Shown: in pieces, positions 1 through 14,325 of the stretch
Numbering within the stretch: the first letter of the stretch is position 1
How the letters are laid out: the number at the start of each line of letters is the position of its first letter
Assembly (NCBI GenBank): GCA_001599715.1
Contig: BCHU01000002.1
Location: 1-64,000 of the forward strand
Length of the DNA stretch: 64,000 nucleotides
Source: Phaeotremella fagi
Lineage: Eukaryota; Basidiomycota; Tremellomycetes; Tremellales; Phaeotremellaceae
Direction of reading: 5' to 3'
Made by a program: the position numbers and the translations under genes
The notes under the pieces: generated by a model
Told to the model about the DNA's origin: nothing
Databases searched by the model: none
What the model saw: the letters and a program-made list of their open reading frames with translations, nothing else

Positions 1-74
1 CCCTAACCCCCTAACCCCCTAACCCCTAAACCCCCTGCGCAGATCCCTCTATAACCCCCTAACCCCCCCTAACC
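1..74. repeat. Telomeric repeat tract (C-rich strand)
   Basis: Irregular repeats of CCCTAA with four to six C residues fill the first bases, interrupted at about 36-52 by a non-repeat segment, then resume to base 74. The other strand reads TTAGGGG-like, the type known from Tremellomycetes such as Cryptococcus. The tract runs off the window start, so its full length is unknown. Bases 75-273 hold no gene. Confidence 0.9.
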
Positions 75-273
75 CACGGCAACACGTTAGGATATGACCC
101 TTCATGAACTTCAGATTGAATACCCGGGTGGTGACCGATCCAACTACTTTCCTATCAGTCAGGCTATTATCAAACTCCGAACTAACATGGGTGTTGTCAA
201 GAAAACTAACATCTCGAAGGGTAATGAGTTAGAATGAATCCATGCATCAGTCCAAAAACTCTCAATATACTGC

Positions 274-3361
<3,088 letters not shown>

Positions 3362-3445
3362 TTTGTGATAATGGAAGTGGTTGAAGTAAATACATACCTA
3401 GTTAGGGTATCGCGTTAAAAGGAGCCCAATTGAAAGGGCGGAGGA

Positions 3446-3464
3446 CGGAACCATGTTTGGCCCG
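3446..3464. promoter_or_regulatory. CGG-N13-CCG inverted triplet, site 1
   Basis: CGG at 3446-3448 and CCG at 3462-3464, 13 bases apart, in the promoter shared by beta-galactosidase and permease. Inverted CGG triplets are the usual target of Zn2Cys6 regulators; the Gal4/Lac9 spacing is 11, so this would be a different regulator. Inference from pattern only. Confidence 0.35.
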
Positions 3465-3524
3465 TATACCGCCCAAATCGACCGTGGTTGGAGAATCCAT
3501 CTGAAGATTTGACGAGCCCCAGGG

Positions 3525-3543
3525 CGGCCCGCGAACCTGGCCG
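3525..3543. promoter_or_regulatory. CGG-N13-CCG inverted triplet, site 2
   Basis: A second CGG (3525-3527) and CCG (3541-3543) with exactly the same 13-base gap, 60 bp from the first. The spacer sequences are unrelated, so only the triplets and gap are shared. Confidence 0.35.
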
Positions 3544-3559
3544 AAGGGACTTCTGATCA

Positions 3560-3567
3560 TATAAATA
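3560..3567 (+). promoter_or_regulatory. TATA box of the sugar permease
   Basis: TATAAATA about 70 bp upstream of the permease ATG at 3632, a normal place for a fungal TATA element. Confidence 0.5.
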
Positions 3568-3631
3568 GTCCAGGATTTTAATGAAATGTTATATTGTTCA
3601 CATCAGTCTACACTAAGTCTTTCATAGCAAA

Positions 3632-5500
3632 ATGGCCAAACCTGAAGATATTTCATCGGCAATGCGCAACGATGACAAGGAGTTTGAAATATTCGAACTA
3701 GAGATGCGACCTACAGTCCCCGAGACCGCCAACGTTCAGATACCTGTGTCAGCAAAGAAAACTCACATCGATGCGATGGGGGTCTGGGCTGCGGTCAAGG
3801 CGTATAAGCGGATATCACTGCTATGCGCAATGGCATCGGCGTCAGCGTGAGTGTAAAGTAAAAGAGCTTTCTGACCAGCCACCAGTGTCTGCGATGGTTA
3901 TCAAGGGCATTTCAACGGATCTATTGTTGCCAACCTGGGGTTTATTAGGCAATTTTCTGGGGGAGGAACGAAGCTCGATGCAGGTTGGGTAGGCATCTGG
4001 GGTGGCACCGCTGCAGCTGGCGGTGTTGTAGCACCCCTCATTATGCCCATTATATCAGACAGATTTGGTCGAAAACCAGCGCTGTGGGTAACCCTAGTTG
4101 TCATCACAGCGAGCACGTTTTGCGAGTCGTTCGTTACCGATAACGTAGGCTGGCTCTTTGCAAAAGTGCTGAGCGGCATGGGTGTAGCTGCCATGCAGGC
4201 GACCTTACCGATGTACTTGGCCGAGATGTCACCACCTCAACTCCGCGGTCTATTCACGCAAAGCTACACTTTCTCCTATGTTGTAGGTCAACTGCTCTCT
4301 TCGGTCCCACTTGCCTGGTATTCTGAGAACGACCCCTACAACTTCAGAACTCCCATTCGAATTCAATTCGTCCTGACTGGTCTACTGGCCCTAGCGTACT
4401 GGTTCATGCCAGAAACACCTTGGTATAGAATGCAAAAAGGTCGCGTCGAAGCTGCACGAGCACACTATGTCAAGTACATGGGCCATGTCGAAGGGTTCGA
4501 TGTCGAAGAACAACTTGCTGTGATGGGCAACACACTGGAACAGGAGAGGTATCAGCGTTCGGGCTCGACTTCGTTCTGGAATTTGGAGATCTTTCGCAAT
4601 GGCAACGGGAAAAGATTCATCATCGCTGCTTGGCCCAAACTCTTGCAACAGGTGAGTTGACGGGTAAGACAAACAAATAGAAAAACTGATTTTGATAGGT
4701 CTGCGGATTGTCTCTTTTCAACTCATATGCCACCTACTTCTTTTCAGGTAAGTGCTTGGTGTCGTTCCACTTGGTCTACTCTTTACTTTTTGGGTGTTTC
4801 CTGGATCCAACTGACACGACTTACCTCAGCCGCTGGCTACCAAAACCCGTTTCAGATCACCGTTATCCAATCTTGCGTTCAGATTATTGCGATGATCTTT
4901 ACCATGGCCTTGGTCGACGTATGGGGTCGAAGATCCATGACTGTATACGGTTACCTCATCACAGTTCTCAGCGATTTCGCCCTTGGCGCAACCGGTTTCG
5001 CTAACGTAGCGAGCAACAAACCTGTGGCTGGATTACTGATCTTTTTCGCCAGTCTTTGTAACTTCAGTACGACCAGTGCTTCTGCGATTGGCTACGCCTA
5101 TCTCACCGAGATCCCTCGCCAAGATCTACGGGCAAAAACCGCTGGTTGGGGACTGGCGTTCAATGCCCCTATTGGTCTCACCCTGTCCTACACCGTTCCT
5201 CTAATGATAGACAAATGGGTTCAGAAAACTGGCTTCTTTTTCGGGATTCTAGGTGGAATGTTCTGGATTGTCGGATGGTTCATCATACCAGAAACGGCCA
5301 GAAGAGTCCCTGCCGAGATTGACGAGATGTCAGTCATTCCACATGTAGACAATGCAGTCGTGCTGACGTTTGGTTCTAGGTTTGAGAAGAAAATCTCTCC
5401 GCGGAAGTTCAAGGGTTACGTTACTGATGTTCAACGAGAACTCGCCGTGAGGGAGCGTCATCGTGGTGTTGTGACAAAGGAAGATACGAATGAGGCTTAA
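3632..5500 (+). CDS. MFS sugar porter, probable lactose/galactoside permease (LAC12-like)
   Basis: Proton-coupled sugar uptake across the plasma membrane. Exons 3632-3846, 3886-4651, 4699-4747 and 4830-5500 (introns of 39, 47 and 82 nt) give 566 aa. Sugar-porter marks are visible: GYQGHFNGSIV in TM1, the DRFGRKP loop, PMYLAEMSPPQLRG, the NSYATYFF segment, DVWGRR after TM8, YLTEIPRQDLRAKTAGWG and the terminal PETARRVPAEIDEM (family PETKGRT..EIDEM). About twelve membrane spans are expected. The substrate is inferred from its divergent position beside a beta-galactosidase, the same arrangement as LAC12-LAC4 in Kluyveromyces. Related family members carry maltose or other disaccharides, so lactose specificity is not certain. 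Confidence 0.9.
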
Positions 5501-6557
5501 GCCACCTTGGTCACCGTCGATTCAGGGGGATTTGGGATCTTCATTCTGAGTAGGGCATTGAAGGAGTCAAGTATGAAACCGTATATCGTGTTATTTTTAT
5601 ACAAGAAAAGTGTAAAATTGCATATTTCTAACTGCCATTCGGACTGAGTTCCTATCGGATCTACCATCACCACCTCCGGCTTCCTCCTCCTTCCACCTCC
5701 CCATTTATCTCCTCCCATGATTCTTCCTTGCAGGGGAAGATAATGATAGCAAACGTTAAATATTGGCTAATACGCTAAGCATCAATGATTCTCCCCACTG
5801 ACGAGCACAGACAAAGACGGTAACACAGTAACTAAATTGTGTTTTGTTTTCCGCCAAATTTGAGCGTTAGAAGTGGGAATCGGTGGTGGTGTCCATTTTT
5901 GATGGACCTTTGGCTTTGACCATCGTGGAACAGAGTCGGATGTGGAGAGGTACCGAGGTGGAGATTCTGGGATTGTAAAAGTCTGTGGTTAGATAAAAGG
6001 CATTACATAGTCTCCTGGGACTTAAGTGATAGAGCGTCACGAAGTCATAGCTCAACAGGTTTCCTCGTCTTTCTTTATCAGTCTACGAGAGGAAAACAAT
6101 CGACAGCTAAAATACTCGCAATTCTACGGCCCACGCAATTTGGCAGTGAACCGATTACAGATTCAATCTGTAGGACGGATCAATTCAATCTGAACAAATG
6201 GATTCTGTGAAGTCCATCCAGTCCCCAGGTATGTACACCATCTCTGCCTGCCCTTTACTCAAATCACAAATCCCAAACTCGAAATCGATAAACTCGAAAT
6301 CGATAAACTCTCACGTACGATTTCCCTCTGAACTCGACAACCTAGGCGTAAACGACCGTAGTTGTAGCTTTAGATTGTGATCATTTCATAGACTATATAC
6401 ACTATGTACTTTTCATATGACTATTCACTATATACAATTCATATATCTACTCTCCATATACTATCTACACGTCATATATACTTGTCGTTTACTAAATACT
6501 ATTCCACCAGACTTTCATATACTAAAGTACATGTTTCTACCCATGCATTCGATACCT
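5501..6557. other. Gene-free stretch
   Basis: No convincing gene. It holds a pyrimidine-rich block near 5660-5710, a short tandem repeat (6275-6310) and an AT-rich run of TATAC/CATAT words at about 6385-6540. A short open frame from 6198 ends at a GTATGT donor-like site with no matching exon behind it. Confidence 0.6.
6275..6310. repeat. 15-bp tandem repeat, 2.4 copies
   Basis: AAACTCGAAATCGAT occurs at 6275-6289 and 6290-6304, followed by the first six bases again. No function visible. Confidence 0.8.
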
Positions 6558-7869
6558 TCAACCTCGATTCTCTCTGTCACGTTGGAGTTGTTCGATTTGA
6601 AGACGAAGCTCCTCAATCTGACGTGCTTGGGTTTCGGTGGTGATTGTTAATGTGAGGTTGGTCCTTGTTAATGTCTCGTTGGTGTTTTTCAACGCTTGGT
6701 TCTCGTTTCTTAGGATAGTCAGTAAATCGTCAGCAGAGTTAGGTGCTGAAGTTGAAGGTGTTTTCAGTTTTTTCGCTGGGTTTCTATTTTCCAAAAGGGC
6801 GATGACTGATTTAGCCGTTTCAGCAAACAGGCTGGCTACGTCGCTGAGATCGATATCAACACCGTTATCGTCTACGAAACGAAATTTTCGTTTAAGTTTT
6901 GATGGCGACAATGGGGGTGATAAAGGTAAGCGATTGACGGTTGACATGAGTGATGGTTTCATGAGAGACGATTCTGCTGGAGTGAGGGTAGGAGTGGGAG
7001 TTGAAATCGGAGCTGGAGCTTCAGGAGCTGGAGTTGGAGTTGATTGGGATGGAATCGGTTCTGTTGGGGTTTGAGTTGGAGTTGATTGATGTCCAGGTTC
7101 AAGTTCTACATCTGATTTCGTTGTGAATTCTGTTGATTCTGATGATTCCAGTTGACCACCCATACCACCTTGATCTGTACCACCCTCAACCAATCCATCC
7201 TCAGCCTCTCCATCGACATACTCTCCTGGAGGGAAGCGATCATCTTCACAGTCCACCAACGCATACGGGATGTAGTCTTCTCGACCCATTTGGTAAATCT
7301 CCTTCTCTCTCAAAGTGCAGCCAGATTTACCATGACTGAAACAATACAAACAACTCCAAGGCTTCATTGCGTCGACTTGGAGACTTGGAAAGATTCGAGT
7401 CATCACTTGGAACATGTGTAAGACGGTGTCGAATCCAGCAGCCGAAGCGATTTCACATATAAACTTGGGGTGTCTAGGAATCAGTGTTGATCCTACTTTC
7501 CACTTACGTAGACAAGAACGCAGGAGCTGTAGGTCGAGTGTGATCTGAAGCCAATCTGACACCATCAACATAGTCGTAGGGTCCCTTCCCACCCAGAATA
7601 TCTTTGTTGGTTTCGTTCAGATACCACCTAACAAACCCAAACATTTTGGTAACCATCGGATTGACGTGATCTGGAGCGAAACGATAGTGCTGGAAATCAA
7701 CATCTAGTCTATCAGCAAGCCCTTGAATCGCGACAGGTGTCAAACTCCAAAGTTGATCAGAAGTGAAGAAGGATGTTTTTTGCAGATCATCCATGTATGG
7801 ACCTGGGAAGGGGGGTGGATTGGGGCTATAGATCGTAATCTGAGAGCTAGGTGGAGGAGTTGGTTCCAT
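6558..7869 (-). CDS. Orphan protein with CLYC...GC motif and C-terminal coiled coil
   Basis: Two exons (7869-7508 and 7473-6558) around a 34-nt intron (GTAAGT...CCTAG) give 425 aa. I do not recognise the family. The N-terminal half is globular; a Cys motif CLYC-x6-GC-x-L lies after a stretch ending ASAAGFDTVL. A Ser/Thr/Pro-rich linker follows, then a basic KLKRKFRF patch, and a leucine-rich coiled coil near the C terminus (repeated LTRTNLTLT, QIEELRLQIEQLQ). It is paralogous to the divergent gene at 8049: both have the phase-2 intron ten or eleven residues before an AAG motif and the same Cys motif. An upstream ATG at 7986 exists, but 7869 gives the better-looking start and keeps a normal promoter. 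Confidence 0.7.
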
Positions 7870-8048
7870 GGTGAATGTTGATAAAGAAAGTGATGATAGT
7901 TGGATGTTGAGTGTTGAGTGTTGAGTGTTGATGCACAGACGGAGTGTGGGAGGGCCGTGCGTTACCTCCTTTGACCCATCGTCCACTCATCCTTCACTCA
8001 TCTTTATCTTCTTCTTTCACTTTCCATTCTGTGACTAAAACGAACCAA
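7870..8048. promoter_or_regulatory. Shared divergent promoter of the orphan pair
   Basis: The 179 bp between the two orphan ATGs must hold both start regions. It has a direct repeat GTTGAGTGTTGAGTGTTGAGTGTTGA (about 7903-7932) and pyrimidine-rich tracts. No known site recognised. Confidence 0.4.
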
Positions 8049-10497
8049 ATGCCCAAGAAACATTATACTCGAGATCGTCCACATTACACAAAATGGCTAG
8101 AGGCCGGCGGCCCTGAACGCGATTTGGTTTTTAAAATCCAAGCTTGGCTAGAAAATTCACTCAACATCAATCTTCAACCACCTGATCATACACATGATGA
8201 CCTCTTTCTCTCTTCGACGGACCGTTTTGGTTTGAAGAGGATACTCCCGACCAAAGAGATTGTTGCTTGGCTTGGTAACAAACCACCATCATGCTTGGTC
8301 AAGGGGAGAATACAAAAAAGATGTCAACATCATAACACGTCTAGAAAATGTGTCAGCGGGTTGCTCTTCGTGTAAGTCGAGCTCTCGTATCCGACTGACG
8401 GTTCGTAGTCAAGAAGGAGAAGAAGCTTTGAGATGTGCTAATGCAGCAGGTGCTGGAGCCAAAACAATCATCTCAATTTTTGACATCATCACCGAGAGGG
8501 GTAGAACAATTATCGTCCTGAGGCGTTGTCTATACTGTAACTCCAAGAAGCTAGGAGGATGTGAGCTCTCTGGCAAGAGGCTGATGGAGTTGGGTACTGA
8601 AGTCGATTCTGAAGACGAGGATGAGGACGAGGATGAAAATCAAGGGAAACCGTATGATCCTTTGGCCAATGGTCAAGAAGAAATCGAGATGATGGATGAA
8701 GATAACGACGAGGAGGAAGAATTATTGGGAATACATGGGGAAAACTATGATGAAGACGAGGGCGGGGGTGGTGGAGATGGTCTTGAGAGTGAAGAGAATG
8801 ACGGGGAATTAGATGACATGGATCATATGGATCATTCGGATGATATGAACTATATGAAACCAGAATCTGGTGAACCCGTTCAAGGTTCAAACTTCAATAC
8901 CCAATCCCAATCGACATCACCTTCACGTACCCACGGATGTCGCAAACGATCAAGAGGACTACCAACAATATCAGCTCAACCAACATCGATTTCAAAGGCT
9001 CCCCAGTTCAACAACACAAAACACACAACCCCAACGTCCTCACCCCCACCTGCAAAGAAATTCAAACTGACGTCCCAAAGTCGCAAAGCTGGTTTCGAAA
9101 TACAATCCCCTCCCAAACCAATCTCAACTCGACCACCACCCAAACCCAAAGGGGATCTTTCAATGGATGCTCCAAAACAATTACCATTACCATTACAACC
9201 TGTCCCATCACAATCAACTCCATCCCTACCTGCCTCATTCCACCCATCACAAACCATATCACAAGTCCCACCAGATTCTGAAGAATCGATTCCACTTGCG
9301 ACATGGTATCCACCACAAAACCCTCACGACCATTTCCCTCTAAACTCGATCTCTTTTAAAGAACCAACACCTACTGGTACCCCAGGTGCGGCTCCAATCC
9401 CATCTCAGACTCCTCAAGCTTCCGTTGGACCATTTCCATTCTCCACCTTTTCATCATCACACTCTATGTCAATAGAGGATCTCCAGAAGCGCCGTAGAGC
9501 TGCGGGACTTCCAGAACTGCTACCGACACACAATCGTAGATTCAGGCATCGAGTGCAAGGTGCTCCTGGACCTAGTGCCCCAATCGATTCAGCAACACAA
9601 CCCCCCAGCGGGTCTTCCAATGCGGTAGCTAAAAGATCGAGAATGGCTGGATCGAGCGAAGGTCTCGAGATTCATATGTCTACGTCAGGTCAGAACGCTT
9701 TCAGTGCAGTTGGAACAGGAGGATTTCGTGGTGGAGCTAGCTCGACAAATGTGTTCGGTACCAAGGAAGTTGAAATGAGTTCTCAACCCATCACTGGTAC
9801 TCACGGTGCTACCCAACCCCCAACTACAACGTCTACACTTTCAACACCACACCCTGACCATTCTCGATGCAACAAACTCTTGGACGACAGTGTCAAGCTC
9901 CTCGAAAGCCTATCGGCCGATAACAGCAATCTCATCGCCGAACACGAATGTCTCCGTGATCAGTTAAAGTTGGAAACGGAATCACATCAATTATATCGAA
10001 ACGACATGGAACAGCAACTCAAAAAGGAAAAGGAAAAGAACCGTCTGTTGATCGATGAAAGAATCCAATACAACAAAAACCAGCTTGACCTTGAGAGACG
10101 ATCAGAGGATAGAAGGTTGTACTACGTCGAGGCGACTACGGCGTACGAAGTCAAGAGCCGAGAGTTTGAAGTCAAGAGGTTGGGCTTTGAAGGGGAGTTG
10201 AAGGCTGAGAGGTTGACATTGGGAGGGGAGTTGAAGGCCGAGAGGTTGAGATTTGAAAGGGAGTTGGAGAGTCAAAGGTTGAGCTTTGAAAGGGAGTTGG
10301 AGAGTAAAAGGTTGAGCTTTGAAAGAGAATTAAAGACTGAGAGGTTGAACTTTGAAAAACAGTTGGAAGCCAAGAGCATGCGCTTGGATGAAGAACGTGA
10401 GAGGGGACAAAAGTTGAAGGAGGCGTTGTTAGATAGAGGAATGAGTTTGGAGGATATCAAGAAGATGAAGGAAGAGTTTGAAAAGGGATCTACCTGA
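8049..10497 (+). CDS. Orphan acidic/low-complexity protein with CLYC...GC motif and repeated coiled coil
   Basis: Exons 8049-8371 and 8409-10497 around a 37-nt intron (GTAAGT, CTGAC branch, CGTAG) give 803 aa. Function unknown. Order of parts: a short globular N terminus starting MPKKHYTRDRPHYTKWL; the Cys motif CLYC-x6-GC-x-L; a long Asp/Glu-rich block (about 8600-8870); a Pro/Ser/Gln-rich disordered region with basic patches such as KKFKL and KRSRM that may be nuclear signals; and a C-terminal coiled coil made of near-repeats of about 11 residues (ERLxFExELK, DNA about 10155-10375). It is a diverged, longer paralogue of the gene at 6558-7869. Nuclear or scaffold roles would be guesses. Confidence 0.75.
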
Positions 10498-10928
10498 TAC
10501 TCTATCCATTGGAAAATTCATTGATAGTGAGTTTGAGAACAGTATTGAGGGCTGACGTTCAAGGTGTGTAAGATAGCGAATGGATTTGAAGTGATGATTA
10601 TTATGATTGTGATGTTGATAGGTGATCTGAAGTACCTAGAATGAAAATGAGTGAACCTGAAGTCAAGAATACTGAGGGAGATATGTGAATTATAGACCCC
10701 AATGCCGTTCCTGATACTATTTATGCATCGATGATTCAAAATGACCTTGCAGCAAAGATGCTAAGACAATCACATCACACAGATTATTATACAATAATAT
10801 CAACAGTCAAAATTATAAGCTGAGTTGAATCAACCAATCTCTTTCAACATTCGCCTTCCTACAAAGAGTAGATAAAATCCTCATTCTTCAAATCGGTACT
10901 ACAAAGTCAGCATTGTCCCACTCCCCAC
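10498..10928. other. Intergenic stretch without visible gene
   Basis: Convergent 3' flanks of the orphan gene and the MFS gene. AT-rich with TGATTATTATGATTGTGATG words; nothing else seen. Confidence 0.6.
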
Positions 10929-12855
10929 TTACAGATCCAAGAAAGCTTGAGTGTTGTGTTGCTCGAGATGCCCTTCTTGAGTATCGTGTAGTCTTTGCTC
11001 GGCACGAAGTCTCTCCCAGTGGGAAGAAGATTCCAAAGAGTAGTCGACAACGTCACCAGTCTTTCCGTTGGCACGTCTTCGGCGAACGTTCCTGGCGTTC
11101 AACATTTTTAGGTAAAAAGTTTGAACAACGACTAGACCGGTGAGGATGGCTAGAACGACTAGATTGGCGGTGAGACCGGTGCGGNAGTAAGGGNTTTCAG
11201 CGGTAATGTAGAGTTGTGGCTGGGGTCAGTTTTGTAAGATTGGAGACCTACCCCTGCGATGTTGCCCACTGTGAGTCCGATGTAGAGCATTCCCGTCATG
11301 GTGGTCTTTTTCGTGTGGCCTGGGGTCAGTGAAGCAAGTAATGAAACTCACCAGCTGTGTTGGCAAACGTCCAAGAGAATACAACCGAAGTGATACAACC
11401 GTAGACTTGGAGGATGAAGTAGACAGCGAGTAGTTGCGATTTATACTGGGTTCCTCGGGGTAAAGCGTACAATGCAGCAGCTCCAGCCAATGGGAACAGG
11501 GAGACGATAAAGAGCACAGGTGATTTAAGCTTGAATTTTTGCATACAGTACGCGGTGATAAGGTTGGAGACGATGGTGATTGCTCCTGGGATCATGTTGT
11601 AGAGGATGGTTTGGAAAGTGGACAAACCGAATCCTTGGAGCTAATTGTCAGCTAGATACTAACATCACCTACAATCAGAGGACCGAACGCTCCAACACCA
11701 CCGGAGACCAAAGAGATACAGAAAATCATCAAAACAAAGATCCAGGCTTTGATATCGAGGAAACATTCGATAACGTGTTCCCATTTAAAGTCTACTGTCA
11801 GTTTAGCCAATTAAACGACCTACGAGTACTTTGCGAACCAGTGTTGTTCAATCTGATACGCTCCAGGGCGACATACTTGTCATCGTCTGTCAAGAAACGA
11901 GCTCGAGTGGGGTGACCAGGGAAGATGAAGAAGGTTGGGATTGAGAACGCAACTGCGATAATCCCACAGACGAGGAAAATCCACTGATAAGATTTGAGAA
12001 CGTCGGTGTTGGCGTGACCGAGACCGTAACTCAAGAGTGAACCCAAGATCGTTGCGATACCCTGGTATCAGCATTGAATGACGAACTACCTACGTTCATG
12101 GAGTACCAAAGGGCCTAACGTCAGCGTGATCATTACCACGACCTACATTTCGCAAAGGTTGCTCCCTTCTGGTCCACCACATTGATACCACGACCAACAT
12201 CGAAGGAGCGATCGAAGCCTCAAAAGCACCTAGGATAAAACGGAACGCAGCGATTCCAGCAAAGTTTCTCATCGCTGCCATGATGCAGAGAGACGCTCCC
12301 CAGCCAAAGAAACAGCACGAAATCCAGATGTTCACGGGGAAACGGACCAAGGCGAATACGGACACTGTCATGAGCTAAATCTGAGATCATCACTTACAAG
12401 GTTGGAAGACCAACTGAGCAAAGTAGACGATACTTGAAAGCCAAGAGTAGTCCGTGCCACTAGTCGTTAGTACAGTCTACACCTGACTTACACTAATCCC
12501 GCGTCTGCACTGATTCCAAAGACTGAAGCGAATGAGAGCGACGATTTGTCGAGCTGCTGACAAAAGTAGATATAACAGACACTAATGTTAGTCTTAAACT
12601 TTGGAACACTTACATTGGCATAACTCTCTTGTCAATCTTCCATCTCACAGCTTCACTCTCTTCGTCTGTGATCTCTCTTCTGTTTCCGGTAAAGGTGGCC
12701 AACCACTCTGCACCTAAATCTGCGTTCTCTGCCACTTCATGACTGACGTTTTTCTCTGGAATAATGTTATCATCAATCTGACCTCTCTTCTCAGCGTCCT
12801 CGACGTGGTGGGATTCAATCTTTTGAACGGGCTTGGGGGGTTCTTCGTATGACAT
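10929..12855 (-). CDS. MFS anion:cation symporter, allantoate permease (Dal5) family
   Basis: Plasma-membrane uptake of a small organic anion. The first exon encodes a soluble N-terminal tail and the family RVMP motif, followed through short introns by QQLDKSSLSFASVFG, NIWISCCFFGWG, RFILGAFEASIAPSML, WWTRREQPLR, SYQWIFLVCG, FPGHPTRARFL and NTAG, all typical of Dal5/TNA1-type carriers. The C terminus reads into a basic LNARNVRRRR tail ending AFLDL before the stop at 10929-10931. Many exons, roughly 30-55-nt introns; I did not fix every boundary. Two undetermined bases (11185 and 11194) fall inside the last membrane region. It faces the Gfo/Idh gene at 13141 across a 285-bp promoter. The substrate is unknown; context suggests a carboxylate. 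Confidence 0.88.
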
Positions 12856-13140
12856 TGTGGTGGCGATAAAGAATAATGCTACGATCTAGTTATATGCTCC
12901 CATACCGGTCAGTTTCAACCGGAGTCGACGAATCCTTTGTTGTATGGAGCATTTTCGGGGGGTTGTGGAACCCCTTGGGACCTCCAAGTGGGGTCACAAG
13001 TGGGAGGTGTTTACGGAGGGATGACTAAATATAGATCTTTTGGGTCAAGTGACTTGTGCGATCGGTGCCGTATTGACCGTATGATATGACAAATATAAAC
13101 AGGTGATATCGGTGCGGTTTGCCGGTAACATTCTCACAAC
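12856..13140. promoter_or_regulatory. Divergent promoter, MFS permease / Gfo-Idh oxidoreductase
   Basis: 285 bp between two divergent ATGs. CCGG occurs twice (ACCGG...AACCGGA, about 12904-12923) and CGG triplets recur near 13055-13125. The AACCGGA word (12917-12923) is also found at 20971-20977 upstream of the dehydroquinase/SDR pair, so it may be a shared site. Weak evidence. Confidence 0.35.
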
Positions 13141-14325
13141 ATGTCTCTACGTGTCTCTATCCTTGGTACTGGTTCGTCACTGAAAACGTTCCATTTCCCT
13201 AGTGTAAACGGGTTGCCGGACAGGTTCATTCTGCATTCAGTTTTGGAACGGACCATCCGTGGAAGGGCAAAAGAAGTTTGCGGTGATGTAAAGGTGGTTA
13301 CGACGTTGGAGGAGGTGTTGAGTGATGGCGAGGTTGACTTGGTGGTGATTGCTACCCCAGACAACACACATTTTAGTTATGCCAAAGCAGCGTTAGAAGC
13401 AGGAAAGCATGGTAGGTACTATTTTGACATCCCTGATGATAGTTCTTGTCGAGAAACCCATCACGATCCATGCAAACGAAGCGATCGAGCTCAACGAATT
13501 AGCCAAAGCCAAAGGTCTGATACTCACAGTTTATCAGAATCGACGATGGGATGCAGACTTTTTGACAGTTAAAAAGGTGTTGGAATCAGGAAAGGTGAGA
13601 CCAACCTGAACACACTAACCCGCAGCTAGGTGCACTGAACGAGTACACCTCCTGCTTCGATCGATACAGACCTCAAGCAACCCAGGCAACCTGGAAAGAA
13701 GATCCATCGGAGAACCACGGTATCCTGTATGCTCTAGGCACCCACACCATCGATCAAGCTTATCTCCTGTTTGGAATGCCTGACGAGTTGTTTTGTCGAA
13801 CCTGGGATAGTCGAGGGAACGGAGTGTTGGAATGTGTAGGTGCAGTGGGGAACTGCTGACATCAGTTTGACCTCAACATGTATTACAAACCCCAATCTGG
13901 AGTCACCCCGTTCACCTGCTATATCCGATGCAACAATATCTCAGCTGTTGATCCGCAGTTACGTTTTTTGATCAAAGGGTCAAAAGGGAGTTTTACCAAG
14001 CACGGGTTGGATCCTCAAGGGCATCAAGTAGCTGAAATGAGTATGCGAGATGCGAAGTTTGGGATCGAAAGGGAGAGTGATTGGGGGGAGCTGGTCGAAG
14101 GTGATGGAGATGGTTTCAAACGAAGCAAGTAGGTCTAAACAAGTCACGACTAACCCCAGGATCCCATCGGAACGAGGCAACTATCTTCAGATTTATGAAA
14201 ACATCCACGACGCCATTGTCAAAAACACAGACCTCCTCGTGAAGCCTGATGAGACAATTCAAGTGCTTCGACTGGTAGAAATGGCCCTGGAAAGTTCAAA
14301 ACAAGGCCGTGTCATAACTGTATAA
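13141..14325 (+). CDS. Gfo/Idh/MocA family NAD(P)-dependent oxidoreductase 1
   Basis: Predicted NAD(P)-linked dehydrogenase of a sugar, inositol or similar polyol, cytosolic. Exons 13141-13411, 13443-13594, 13626-13835, 13866-14128 and 14160-14325 with introns of only 30-31 nt give 353 aa, the normal family size. The Rossmann start is VSILGTGSSLKTFHFPSV (G-x-G-x2 variant), followed by DLVVIATPDNTHF, AGKHVLVEKPIT with the conserved EKP lysine, YQNRRWDADF, and GTHTIDQAYLLFG carrying the catalytic-type His/Asp. Closest in style to the scyllo-inositol dehydrogenase/IolW-like subgroup. Its stop codon directly abuts the stop of the convergent regulator gene. Substrate not determinable here. Confidence 0.9.

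Noticed and set aside
6198..6380. 60-codon plus-strand frame
   Set aside because: Contains a splice-donor-like GTATGT after eleven codons and simple repeats; no protein features.
8274..8302. A possible 29-nt intron in the second orphan gene (GTAACA...TCAAG)
   Set aside because: It would break the frame needed for the well-formed 37-nt intron at 8372-8408, whose position matches the paralogue.
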